A stretch of 64,000 bases of DNA from Bradyrhizobium sp. SSBR45G (GTDB lineage Bacteria > Pseudomonadota > Alphaproteobacteria > Rhizobiales > Xanthobacteraceae): NCBI RefSeq assembly GCF_030159255.1, contig NZ_BSCT01000028.1, positions 1-64,000 of the forward strand. The letters run 5' to 3'. The notes under the pieces are model-generated. The model was not told where the DNA came from. It saw only the letters and a program-made list of their open reading frames with translations, and searched no databases. The position numbers and the translations under genes are program-made. Positions 51,148-59,524 of the stretch are shown here, piece after piece. Numbering within the stretch: the stretch's first letter is position 1; each line of letters begins with the position of its first letter.

Positions 51148-51738
51148 ATGCCAACACCCGCGATTGCCGACCTCGCAGCTGGCTCCAGCATCATTCACAC
51201 AAGGCGCGGTGAAGAGGTGCGCCTGCACTTCGTCACATCGGACGATGCCGAGGCGCTGCAGGCCTATGTGCGTTCTCTGAGCCAGCGCTCGCGCACCAAG
51301 CGTTTCCTCGGCGCGCTGAGCGAGCTGCCCAAGGCCGTGCTCGACGATTTCGTCTCGCTCGGCCGCAACGATCGCTACAGCCTGATCGGAACGATGGAGC
51401 TGGGCGGCATCGCGTGCGTCGTCGCGGAGGCGCGCTACGCGCTCGATCGCGCCAGCGGCCGCGTCGAGTTCGGCCTGTCGGTGCATGATCGCTGGCACGG
51501 CCACGGCATCGGCCCGGCGCTGATCGCGCATCTGGAAGGCCGCGCGCTCGCGCTCGGCGGCGTCAGCCTGTCAGGCGATGCGCTGCGCACCAACGACGTC
51601 ATGATCGCGCTGGCGCGCAAGGCCGGCTTCACGATCCAGCCGCATGCGGATGACTGGACCTTGGTGCGGTTCGAGAAGGTGCTGACCGGACGCGTCGCGC
51701 AGCCGTCAAGTACAGGCCTGCAAGTGGTCGGTCGCTAG
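51148..51738 (+). CDS. GNAT family N-acetyltransferase
   Basis: A 196-residue enzyme that should transfer an acetyl group from acetyl-CoA to an amine. The N-terminal strand-helix part (VRLHFVTSDDAEALQAYVRSL) is followed by the central beta region and the acetyl-CoA pocket DRWHGHGIGPALIAHLEGRA, which corresponds to the GNAT R/QxxGxG/A motif. IALARKAGFTIQPH near residue 160 is the C-terminal block. ATG 51148 has GGAG upstream; a start at 51091 would add an unconserved stretch. It lies 76 bp after the DUF1127 gene. The acceptor substrate is unknown. Confidence 0.83.
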   Translation: MPTPAIADLAAGSSIIHTRRGEEVRLHFVTSDDAEALQAYVRSLSQRSRTKRFLGALSELPKAVLDDFVSLGRNDRYSLIGTMELGGIACVVAEARYALDRASGRVEFGLSVHDRWHGHGIGPALIAHLEGRALALGGVSLSGDALRTNDVMIALARKAGFTIQPHADDWTLVRFEKVLTGRVAQPSSTGLQVVGR

Positions 51739-51773
51739 CCTTGCATCACGACACATGTCATCACATGATGGCC

Positions 51774-51875
51774 GTCATGCCCCGCGCAGGCGGGGCATCC
51801 AGTACGCCGGGGCCTCTCGGTGTACCACACTGCCGGCTGCGGATACTGGATCGCCCGGTCAAACCGGGCGATGAC
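51774..51875. repeat. Dispersed palindromic repeat (GTCATGCCCCGC type)
   Basis: The element begins GTCATGCCCCGCGCAGGCGG and ends CCGGTCAAACCGGGCGATGAC, with GCATCCAGTA/TACTGGATC pairing inside. It resembles the element at 39801-39884 in its GTCATG...ATGAC ends. It is part of the 281-bp gap between the GNAT gene and the convergent SDR, which has no gene. Confidence 0.7.
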
Positions 51876-51903
51876 AGTTGTTATAGAGCAGATAGAGTAC
51901 CAC

Positions 51904-51979
51904 CGTCATTGCGAGCGTAAGCGAAGCAATCCAGAGTCCTTGCTCGGCCCTGGATTGCTTCGCTTCGCTCGCAATGACG
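51904..51979. repeat. Dispersed palindromic repeat (CGTCATTGCGAG type), second copy
   Basis: It starts CGTCATTGCGAGCG, contains AAGCAATCCAGAG and CTGGATTGCTTCG, and ends CGCTCGCAATGACG. It is the partner copy of 33944-34025 in the same hairpin arrangement. Confidence 0.8.
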
Positions 51980-52019
51980 GGGATTGCGGTGCGCCCTCGC
52001 CCCTACGCGACGCCGACGC

Positions 52020-52727
52020 TCAGAACGTCTCCACCCACGGGCGCAGCTCCGTCTCCCAGCTCCAGGCGCTGCGCGGCTGCTGCAGCACGCTCCAATAGCT
52101 GGCGGCGATGGCGTCGGGATCGAGCATCGAGTCCGGCCGCTCCGCCGGCTCCTGCCGGGCCACGCTCCTGATCGCGCCATCGATGACGAAATGCGCGACG
52201 TGGATGCCCTGCGGCGACAGCTCGCGCGCCATGCTCTGGGCCAGCCCGCGCAGCGCGAACTTGCCCATCGCGAACGGCGCCGACTGCGCATAGCCCTTGA
52301 CGCTGGCGGAGGCGCCGGTGAACAGGATCGCACCATGCTTGTTCGGCAGCATGCGCTGTGCCGCCTGCTGCGCCACCAGGAAGCCGCCGAACGCGCTGAC
52401 GGCAATCGACTCCTTCACATCGTCGGGCACGAGATCGGTGAGCGGCCCGCGCGCCCGCGCGCTGGCATTATAGACGACGAGATCGGGCTCGCCGATCTCG
52501 CGCGTCACGAGGCCAAACAGCCGTTCGACCTCTTCCGGATTGGTGGCGTCGCAGGGATAGGCGCGGGCGCCGGTTTCGCTGCAGAGCGCGCCCAGCTTCT
52601 CGACCTTGCGCGCGGCCAGCGCCACGCGGATCTTCTCGCGCGCGAACAGCCGCGTCAGCGAGGCGGAGAGCCCTTCGCCGGCACCGACGATCAGGGCGAT
52701 CTTGTAGGCAGGGATGTCCATTGGCAT
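52020..52727 (-). CDS. SDR family protein with Phe in place of catalytic Tyr
   Basis: A 235-residue Rossmann-fold protein. The cofactor motif GAGEGL is near residue 15 and YNASA at 86-90 replaces the usual NNAG. The active-site region reads GASASVKGYAQSAPFAMGKFALRG, so the usual Tyr is Phe 152 while Lys 156 is kept. A Tyr at 146 lies in the same loop but at the wrong spacing. Such FxxxK members are known among proteobacterial SDRs and may act as non-canonical oxidoreductases or cofactor-binding proteins. It lies about 100 bp downstream of the GST-like gene on the same strand. The substrate is unknown. Confidence 0.84.
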   Translation of the reverse strand: MPMDIPAYKIALIVGAGEGLSASLTRLFAREKIRVALAARKVEKLGALCSETGARAYPCDATNPEEVERLFGLVTREIGEPDLVVYNASARARGPLTDLVPDDVKESIAVSAFGGFLVAQQAAQRMLPNKHGAILFTGASASVKGYAQSAPFAMGKFALRGLAQSMARELSPQGIHVAHFVIDGAIRSVARQEPAERPDSMLDPDAIAASYWSVLQQPRSAWSWETELRPWVETF

Positions 52728-52828
52728 GTCCTTCGCAGCGAAGTCCGTGGAAAAGCGTCCGCAGACCTCAAGCTAGTGCGCCGGCAGCCGACTTCCTATC
52801 GGTCATCCCCACATTTTTGCCGCATCGC

Positions 52829-53848
52829 TCAGGACGGGCGCGGCTGCATGGCGGCAAGGCAGCCGATCTCCTCCAGCACGACGTCGATCCGGCTGTGGTC
52901 GTGCAGGAAGGCGTATTTGCTGCGGAGCATGGCCAGTGAGCGCGCATGATATTTCTGCGGCTTCTGCGTCCAGAGGCTGTCGCCGAGCTGGACGTTGAAC
53001 ATGTCGCGGTTCTCGGCCAGCGCCTGCTCGTTGGCGAGCGTCCACGGCATGAACAGCCCGCCGATCTGGCGCGTCAGGATCGGCATCAAGGTGAGCGACA
53101 ATTCCGGCCATAGCTCGAACTCGCCCTCGGCGCGCGGCCACAGCATGCGCTGGATCCAGGCCAGCACATGCGGCGCGCGGCCTTCGATCAGGGCGCCCGC
53201 GGTCGGGTCGGTCCACAGCTCGTAGAACTGGCCCCACAGGCCGAAATCGCCGTAAGCCGGCCGGCCGCCGAACAGATAGGGCCTGACGGCGAGATGCCGT
53301 TCCATCAGGTCGAGCATCTCGGCAAAGCTCTGCTCGATCTGCGGCGCGTTGACCTCGTTCGATCCGACGTAAGCGAGGCGCTCGACCATGCGCGCGCGGA
53401 TCTTCTCCACGAGCTTGGTGATGTCAGCGTCGTCGGCCTTCGGGGCGATCATGCGGGCGATGCGTCCGGCTGACGCACGCTGATCGAGATCGCCGGCCCA
53501 GCGATAGTGGAACATCCATTTGTTGGCCCACTCGTCGCCGAACTCCTCGATCAGGGCCGAGATGAAGCTGGTCAGCACGTCGCCGGGATGGATCGAGGGC
53601 TCGTGAAAATCGAGCTCCAGCGCGTCGATGATCGGCGTCGAGTCCTGCAGCGGCACCTCGTCGGGCGCGACCACCAGCGGAATGATCGGCAGCTTGGCGT
53701 GCCGCGTAAACTCCGACTCGCTTTCCGCGTTGCGCAATATCCAGTGATGCGGAATGCCCTTGTAACGCAGATACGATCGCACCTTGACCGAATAGGGCGA
53801 CATCTCCGCCCCGAAGATGCGATAAACCTCCGCCGGCTGATTGGTCAT
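52829..53848 (-). CDS. Glutathione S-transferase-like protein
   Basis: A 339-residue protein. The N-terminal thioredoxin-like GST domain is clear (YRIFGAEMSPYSVKVRSYLR, then LPIIPLVV and LQDSTPIIDALE, the cis-Pro and SNAIL-like blocks). A long helical C-terminal domain follows. At 339 residues it is longer than standard 200-230-residue GSTs. The usual catalytic position reads MSPYS, so a Ser/Tyr type site is possible; Cys is not present there. ATG 53848 lies 119 bp from the divergent acyl-CoA dehydrogenase start. The substrate is unknown, and detoxification is only a family-level guess. Confidence 0.82.
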   Translation of the reverse strand: MTNQPAEVYRIFGAEMSPYSVKVRSYLRYKGIPHHWILRNAESESEFTRHAKLPIIPLVVAPDEVPLQDSTPIIDALELDFHEPSIHPGDVLTSFISALIEEFGDEWANKWMFHYRWAGDLDQRASAGRIARMIAPKADDADITKLVEKIRARMVERLAYVGSNEVNAPQIEQSFAEMLDLMERHLAVRPYLFGGRPAYGDFGLWGQFYELWTDPTAGALIEGRAPHVLAWIQRMLWPRAEGEFELWPELSLTLMPILTRQIGGLFMPWTLANEQALAENRDMFNVQLGDSLWTQKPQKYHARSLAMLRSKYAFLHDHSRIDVVLEEIGCLAAMQPRPS

Positions 53849-53967
53849 GGATCTGCTCCCTCGCGCGCTCGGGCGTGGGACGTGGTGTACCCGATCGGAC
53901 GCAACCTGTCGAAGAGTCCATGAGAGGCCTGCAGAGACTTGCGCAAACGAACGAGGACTTGACGGTC

Positions 53968-55752
53968 ATGCATCAGTTCCTGAAGCCCGATGACGTGATG
54001 ACATCAGGCGCGAGGCCGGCGCTGCTGGCGCCCGATACCACCGGGCTGAACTTCTACCGCGCCGATCCCGCTCTGGCCGACCTCCTGCGCATCCATCTGC
54101 CCGACGCCCTGTTTCGCCACCTCGTGCCGCATCTCGACCGGCTCGGCGAGCTCGCCGGCTCCTATCTCGACGAATGCGCCCGGCTGGCCGACCGCCACGG
54201 CCCGGTGCTGCATCAGCGCGACCGCTTCGGCCGCGACGTGCAGTGGATCGAATATCATCCGGCGTATCGCGAGCTGGAGCGGGCGGCGTTCGGCGAGTTC
54301 GGCATTCACGCGATGTCGATCCGCAAGGGCATTCTCGGCTGGCGCGACAAATACCCTGTGACGGCCAAGCACGCCTTCACCTTCCTGTTCAACCAGGCGG
54401 AGTTCGGCCTGGGCTGCCCGATCAATGTCACCGACGGCTGCGCCAAGCTGCTGGCGCGCTTCGGCAGCGATGCGCTGAAGGCCAAGTACCTCGACGGCCT
54501 CACCCAGACCGACATGCGGAAGCTGACCCAGGGCGGCCAGTTCATGACCGAGAAGGAGGGCGGCTCCGACGTCGGCACTCTGACGACGGTGGCCGTGCCC
54601 GAGGGTGACCATTGGCGCCTGCATGGCGAGAAATGGTTCTGCTCCAATGCGGATGCCAAGGTGGTGATGCTGCTGGCGCGGCCTGACGGCGCCGAGCCCG
54701 GCACGCGCGGCGTCGGCCTGTTCCTGATGCCGCGCTTCCTCGATGACGGCACGCAGAATCATTATCGAATCGTGCGCCTGAAGGACAAGCTCGGCACCCG
54801 CTCGATGGCCTCCGGCGAGATCAAGCTGGAGGGCGCGATCGCCTATGCCGTCGGCCGGCTCGATCGCGGCTTCGTGCAGATGGCCGAGATGGTCAACTCG
54901 TCGCGGCTCTCCAACGGCGTCAAGTCGACCGCGCTGATGCGGCGCGCCTGGCACGACGCCATCACGGTCGCGACCAATCGCGTGGTGTTCGGCCAACGCA
55001 TCGTCGACCTGCCGCTCGGCCGCCGCCAACTGATGAAGATCCTGCTGCCGACCGAGCAGGCGCTGTCGATGAGCTTCCTCACGGCGGACGCGCTCGACCG
55101 CGCCGAGGCCGGCAGTCAGGACGCCGCGGCGCTGCTGCGCATCCTGACGCCGACGTTGAAATTCCGTGCCACCCGCGATGCCCGCAAGGTCTGCGGCGAT
55201 GCGTTGGAGATGCGCGGCGGCATCGGCTATGTCGAGGAGTTCGTGACATCCAGGCTGCTGCGCGACGCGCATCTCGGCTCGATCTGGGAAGGCACCGGCA
55301 ACATCGTCGCGCTCGACGCGCTCAAGCGCGCCGTCGGCCGCCACGGCGCGGAGACCGCGCTGTCGGCCGATCTGCATGCGCGGCTCGACGACAGCGCCGA
55401 TGTGCCGCAGGCCTGGTGCGATCAGCTGCATCGGCTCGTCGATCGCGCCACAGGCTTTGCGCGCGAGGTGGCCGGCCGCGCCGACAACGAAGCCGAGTCC
55501 CGCCGCGCCACCAGCCTGCTGTATCACACAGCCAGCGCCGTCTCGCTGACCTGGGAAAGCGCGCGCATCCACGCGATGCGCGGCGACGCGCGGCGTCTGC
55601 TTTTGGCGAAGCTCGTGGTCGCGCAACGGCTGACGCCGTCCGATCCATTCCGGCTTGCGGAAAACAGGATCGATGATGCCATCGCGACGCTGCTACTTGG
55701 CGAGACCGTCGCCAACATGGAAGAGGTTGGCGGACTGCTATCAGCGGCGTAG
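53968..55752 (+). CDS. Acyl-CoA dehydrogenase (large, AidB-like type)
   Basis: A 594-residue FAD enzyme of the acyl-CoA dehydrogenase superfamily with an added C-terminal helical domain. The central part has KLTQGGQFMTEKEGGSDVGT, which is the FAD/substrate loop in this group, and WRLHGEKWFCSNADAKVVML. Later come MRGGIGYVEEF and the SIWEGTGNIVALDAL block, typical of the larger AidB-like subgroup. ATG 53968 has an AGGA upstream; ATG 53920 is an alternative. It is divergent from the GST-like gene. It probably oxidises a branched or aromatic acyl-CoA, but the substrate cannot be named. Confidence 0.88.
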   Translation: MHQFLKPDDVMTSGARPALLAPDTTGLNFYRADPALADLLRIHLPDALFRHLVPHLDRLGELAGSYLDECARLADRHGPVLHQRDRFGRDVQWIEYHPAYRELERAAFGEFGIHAMSIRKGILGWRDKYPVTAKHAFTFLFNQAEFGLGCPINVTDGCAKLLARFGSDALKAKYLDGLTQTDMRKLTQGGQFMTEKEGGSDVGTLTTVAVPEGDHWRLHGEKWFCSNADAKVVMLLARPDGAEPGTRGVGLFLMPRFLDDGTQNHYRIVRLKDKLGTRSMASGEIKLEGAIAYAVGRLDRGFVQMAEMVNSSRLSNGVKSTALMRRAWHDAITVATNRVVFGQRIVDLPLGRRQLMKILLPTEQALSMSFLTADALDRAEAGSQDAAALLRILTPTLKFRATRDARKVCGDALEMRGGIGYVEEFVTSRLLRDAHLGSIWEGTGNIVALDALKRAVGRHGAETALSADLHARLDDSADVPQAWCDQLHRLVDRATGFAREVAGRADNEAESRRATSLLYHTASAVSLTWESARIHAMRGDARRLLLAKLVVAQRLTPSDPFRLAENRIDDAIATLLLGETVANMEEVGGLLSAA

Positions 55753-56088
55753 GCTTGTGGTGAGACATGAACATGGAATGCGATATCCAGCGCAGCTTTT
55801 GCCGCGGGCTCGGTGCACCCTCTCCCCTTGCGGGAGAGGGTGGCTTTCATGCGAAGCATGAAAGCCGGGTGAGGGGTTGCCACGGGCGCAGAGCTTGCTT
55901 TGTGGCACGAACCCCTCACCCGAGTGAGTTTGTTGCTGGCACCTGTGTAGCCCTCTCCCGCAAGGGGAGAGGGCGCAGTCATGAGCTCGGGAAAGAGGCC
56001 TTGTCGTTCGACCGGTGTGGGTAGAAAAATGAGTAGCCGACGTCCTAGCCCGATCTGATCTACAAGAACAATACAGGGAGAACGCAAA
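55753..56088. repeat. Intergenic gap with long hairpin repeat
   Basis: No gene is seen in this 336-bp gap. The stretch 55818-55972 starts CCCTCTCCCCTTGCGGGAGAGGG and ends CCCTCTCCCGCAAGGGGAGAGGG in the opposite sense. It contains GCTTTCATG/CATGAAAGC and CCCCTCACCC/GGGTGAGGGG pairs, so the whole element folds back on itself. It shares the CTCTCCCC and CCCTCACCC motifs with 1-60 and 37607-37738. The alcohol dehydrogenase promoter should lie after 55980. Confidence 0.8.
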
Positions 56089-57177
56089 ATGAAAGCCGCC
56101 GTGCTGATGGAGGTCAACAAGCCGCTGGTCATCGAGGATGTCAGCGTACCCAAGCCCGGTCCGCGCGAGGTGCTGATCCGCACCGCCGTTGCCGGTCTCT
56201 GCCATTCCGATCTGCATTTCATCGAGGGGCTGTATCCGCATCCGCTGCCCGCCGTGCTCGGCCATGAATCCGCTGGGATCGTCGAGCAGGTCGGCTCCGA
56301 CGTCAGCTATGTGAAGCCGGGCGATCACGTCGTCACGTGTCTCTCGGTGTTCTGCGGCACCTGCGACAATTGCACCACGGGCCGCCCGGTGCTGTGCACC
56401 GACACCACGGTGAAGATGCTGCCGGGCGCCTCCAACCGGCTGTCGTGGGGTCGAAGCGAGAAGCTGCACCAGTTCCTCAACCTCTCATCGTTCGCCGAGC
56501 AGATGCTGGTGCACGAGAACGCGATCGTGAAGATCCGGCCGGACATGCCGCTCGATCTCGCGGCGCTGATCGGCTGCGGCGTCATCACCGGCTATGGCGC
56601 GGTGGTGAATACGGCGGGCGTCAAGGCCGGCGAGACCGTGGCGGTGATCGGCTGCGGCGGCGTCGGCATGGCCGCGATCAACGGCGCCGAGATCGCGGGC
56701 GCCGGCCGCATCATCGCCATCGACACCAATCCGGCCAAGCTGCAGCTCGCGACCAAGCTCGGCGCCACCGACATCATCAATCCGGCCGACGGCGACGTCG
56801 TGGCGCAAGTGCGCGAGCTCACCAAGGGCGGCGTGCAACATGCCTTCGAGGTGCTCGGACGCAAGGAGACCGCCGAGCAGGCCTTCGCGATGCTGGCGCC
56901 GGGCGGCACCGCGACCATCGTCGGCATGATTCCCTTCGGCCAGAAGATCGAGCTGCACGGCTTCGACTTCCTGCGCGAGCGCCGTATCCAGGGCTCGTCC
57001 ATGGGCTCCAACCACTTCCGCCTCGACATGCCCCGCCTCGTCGAGTTCTACCTGCGCGGCAAGCTGCATCTGGAAGACTGGATCTCGGCCAAGCTGAAGC
57101 TGTCGGAGATCAACGAGGGTTTTGCCAACATGAAGGCCGGCAAGACGCTGCGCAGCGTGATCATATTCGATTCGTGA
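56089..57177 (+). CDS. Zinc-dependent alcohol dehydrogenase (MDR family)
   Basis: A 362-residue medium-chain dehydrogenase. Catalytic-zinc ligands lie in GLCHSDLHF (Cys 38) and in GHESAG. The structural-zinc Cys set is in CGTCDNCTTGRPVLC. The cofactor loop reads VIGCGGVGMAAINGAEIAGA near residue 185, and an acidic residue in AIDTN suggests NAD(H). The long insertion before residue 140 and the overall sequence resemble the class III-like/Rxyl_3153-type alcohol dehydrogenases. The start ATG 56089 has GGGAG upstream. It is flanked by repeats and looks monocistronic. The alcohol substrate is unknown. Confidence 0.9.
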   Translation: MKAAVLMEVNKPLVIEDVSVPKPGPREVLIRTAVAGLCHSDLHFIEGLYPHPLPAVLGHESAGIVEQVGSDVSYVKPGDHVVTCLSVFCGTCDNCTTGRPVLCTDTTVKMLPGASNRLSWGRSEKLHQFLNLSSFAEQMLVHENAIVKIRPDMPLDLAALIGCGVITGYGAVVNTAGVKAGETVAVIGCGGVGMAAINGAEIAGAGRIIAIDTNPAKLQLATKLGATDIINPADGDVVAQVRELTKGGVQHAFEVLGRKETAEQAFAMLAPGGTATIVGMIPFGQKIELHGFDFLRERRIQGSSMGSNHFRLDMPRLVEFYLRGKLHLEDWISAKLKLSEINEGFANMKAGKTLRSVIIFDS

Positions 57178-57207
57178 GGTGCGGGATCTGACGCCGCAAA
57201 CACCGCT

Positions 57208-57323
57208 GTCGTCCCGGCCTTGAGCCGGGACCCATACCGCGGAATCTATCGAGTTGGCGCAACTATCAGTCATCGTCCCACAAGCGCCGGTGGCTATGGG
57301 TCCCGGCTCAAGGCCGGGACGAC
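57208..57323. repeat. Dispersed palindromic repeat (GTCGTCCCGGCC type)
   Basis: The element begins GTCGTCCCGGCCTTGAGCC and ends GGCTCAAGGCCGGGACGAC, an almost perfect inverted pair, with GGGACCCATA and TATGGGTCCC inside. It lies between the convergent alcohol dehydrogenase and amidase genes. It is the cleanest copy of this family in the window. Confidence 0.82.
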
Positions 57324-57361
57324 GGCGGTGGGCGAGGGCGCGAGTGCGCCCCTGACGCCAG

Positions 57362-58846
57362 CTAATCGGCAAACATCGGCGGCGGCACGAAGCCGCCGAA
57401 GTCGCGCTCGATCAGCTCGGCGAGCTTGATCGGCGTGCGATCCTCGAGGAAGGGACCGACGATCTGCACGCCCACCGGCAAGCCATCGGCGAGGCCGAGC
57501 GGGATCGCGGTGGCGGGCAGGCCGGGCAGAGTGGCGATGCCGGGCCAGGCGAGCTGGTCGCCATAGGGATGATCGACGCCGTCGATGGTGATGCGGCGCC
57601 GCTCCATGTCGGGCGAATGATCATGCGGATAGGCCGGCGTCGGCATGATCGGGCAGATCACGGCGTCAAAGCTCTCGAACAGGAGACGCCATTGGGCACG
57701 CAGCCGGGCACGGGCGCCAGTGGCCTGCACCCAGTCGCGATGGCTGAGTACGAGGCCGCGGAGCTGGTCCGCCGCGAGGCTCTTGGCCTCCGCCGGAAGG
57801 CGCGCCGCCGCCTGCTTCGCTCCGGCATAGATATCCGGCGGCATGGTAGCGCCGAGGAAGGCGTGCAGCATGCGCATATAGAGCCCGCTCGATGCGGCGA
57901 AGTCCGGCAGCAGCGGGCTCTGTCTGGTCACGCTGACACCGGCCCTGGCGAGATCGGCGGCGAGCCGTTCGATCGCGCCGCGCACGGCCGTGTCGGTCGG
58001 CAGCAGCGGATCGCTGGCGATCACCAGCACGCGGAAGTCCTGCAAACGGGCATGGCGCGGTGGCGGGAGGTCGAGGCGATAGGCCTTGCCGGCCTCGAGT
58101 GGGTCCGGACCGGCGATGACATCGAGCAGCAGCGACAGATCGGTGGCCGAGCGCGCCATCGGGCCGACCACGGCGAGGTCCGCCTCGTTCGGCAGCGGCG
58201 GGAATGGCGGCGGCGTGTGGCCGCGCGAGGCGACGAGGCCGTAGGTCGGCTTGTGCGCGGTGACGCCGCAGTGAAACGCCGGCACGCGCAGCGAGCCGCC
58301 GATGTCGGAACCGAGCGACAGCGATCCGTAGCCGGCCGCCAGCGCCGCCGCCGACCCGCCGGAGGAGCCGCCCGGCGTGCGGCCGAGATCGTAGGGATTG
58401 TTGGTGGTGCCGTAGATGTCGTTGTAGCTCTGCCAATCGCCGAGCGCGAACGGCACGTTGGTCTTGCCGAGCACGATGCCGCCGGCGTCCTTCACGCGCG
58501 TGATGGCGAGTGCATCCTCGGCCGCGATGAAATCCTTCTGCTGCGGAAAGCCCCAGGTCGTCGGCAGCCCGGCGACGTTGTAGGACTCCTTCACCGTCAG
58601 CGGCAGGCCGAGCAGCGGCCGGCGCTCGCCGCGCGCGAGCGCAGCATCGGCAGCGCGGGCGGCCTCGAGAGCGCGGTCGAAATCGCGCATGCAGACGGCA
58701 TTGATCCTGGTGTCATGTCTGACGATGCGATCGATCGCGAGCTGGGTCAGCTCGACCGACGAGACCTCGCCGTGCGCCAGGGCCTTCGCCGTCTCGACGG
58801 CGGTTGCGAACGTCCATTGCGATGCGGCCAAGGGTTCTGCTCCCAT
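57362..58846 (-). CDS. Amidase (amidase signature family)
   Basis: A 494-residue cytoplasmic amidase. The triad is Lys 86 (LPLTVKESYNVAG), cis-Ser 161 (TPGGSSGGSAA) and Ser 185 (GSDIGGSLRVPA), again 24 residues apart. The C-terminal part has FDAVICPIMPTPAYPHDH and ATLPGLPATAIPLGL, both common in this family. ATG 58846 is the start. The gene is preceded by the cytochrome b561 gene on the same strand (70 bp), but no functional link is evident. It is the third amidase-signature gene of the window; the substrate is unknown. Confidence 0.9.
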   Translation of the reverse strand: MGAEPLAASQWTFATAVETAKALAHGEVSSVELTQLAIDRIVRHDTRINAVCMRDFDRALEAARAADAALARGERRPLLGLPLTVKESYNVAGLPTTWGFPQQKDFIAAEDALAITRVKDAGGIVLGKTNVPFALGDWQSYNDIYGTTNNPYDLGRTPGGSSGGSAAALAAGYGSLSLGSDIGGSLRVPAFHCGVTAHKPTYGLVASRGHTPPPFPPLPNEADLAVVGPMARSATDLSLLLDVIAGPDPLEAGKAYRLDLPPPRHARLQDFRVLVIASDPLLPTDTAVRGAIERLAADLARAGVSVTRQSPLLPDFAASSGLYMRMLHAFLGATMPPDIYAGAKQAAARLPAEAKSLAADQLRGLVLSHRDWVQATGARARLRAQWRLLFESFDAVICPIMPTPAYPHDHSPDMERRRITIDGVDHPYGDQLAWPGIATLPGLPATAIPLGLADGLPVGVQIVGPFLEDRTPIKLAELIERDFGGFVPPPMFAD

Positions 58847-58915
58847 GCGTTGAGGGAGCCATGTTGTAGCCGATGCCGAAGGCGGCGGCTTGATCGAAAT
58901 TGCGCAGCCGCGCGG

Positions 58916-59446
58916 TCAGCCCGGCAGCATGCGCTGCATGACGCGGTCGCGATAGATGAAGACGTGGGCGAGCGCGGCGCCGACATGAACGACGATCAGG
59001 ATCAGCAGCAGCCATTCGGACGCCTGGTGCAGCCCGTCGATGGCGCGGTTGCCGGCCGGGTCGCGCGCCGCCAGCATCGGCAGCGGAAACAGATAGAAGT
59101 ACGACACGCTCCAGCCGCGGAACGAGGCGAACAGCCAGCCGGTGATGGTGGTCGCCAGCACCATCACATAGAGCATCCAGTGCACGGCCTCCGAGCTCAG
59201 CCGCTGCCACGGCGGCAACGAGCTTTCCGGCGCGACGGGATGGGTCAGCCGCCAGACGAAGCGCAGCGCGATCAGCGCCAGGAGGGTGAGGCCGAACGAG
59301 ATGTGCAGGATCATCGGCGCGCCGGGCGGCGTGTTGGCGTGGAGGTCCGGCATCAGCCAGCCGATCGGATATTGGATGGCGAGCAGCGCCACCACCAGCC
59401 AATGCAGGATCTTGGCAGGCGTGCCGTATTGCAGGCGTGGTGTCAT
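58916..59446 (-). CDS. Cytochrome b561 family protein
   Basis: A 176-residue inner-membrane b-type cytochrome with four hydrophobic helices. Haem-ligand His candidates are in KILHWLVVALL (first helix), MILHISFGLTLLALIALRF (second), SSEAVHWMLYVMVLATT (third) and LIVVHVGAALAHVF (fourth), as in CybB-type cytochromes. Members move electrons between quinol and partners such as superoxide. It lies 78 bp downstream of mbfA on the same strand, and the two may be co-transcribed, which would place a haem protein under iron control. The physiological partner is unknown. Confidence 0.9.
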   Translation of the reverse strand: MTPRLQYGTPAKILHWLVVALLAIQYPIGWLMPDLHANTPPGAPMILHISFGLTLLALIALRFVWRLTHPVAPESSLPPWQRLSSEAVHWMLYVMVLATTITGWLFASFRGWSVSYFYLFPLPMLAARDPAGNRAIDGLHQASEWLLLILIVVHVGAALAHVFIYRDRVMQRMLPG

Positions 59447-59524
59447 GACGAGCCTTTCGTTGTGGCCGGTCCGCTGCGATCGGCAGTCCGGCCGGGAGTT
59501 CTCCAGCGCGACCCTCGCCGCACG

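Noticed and set aside
55818..55972. Possible CRISPR or tandem array because of repeated CTCTCCC motifs
   Set aside because: The motifs are inverted and not regularly spaced direct repeats; the element is a single fold-back repeat.
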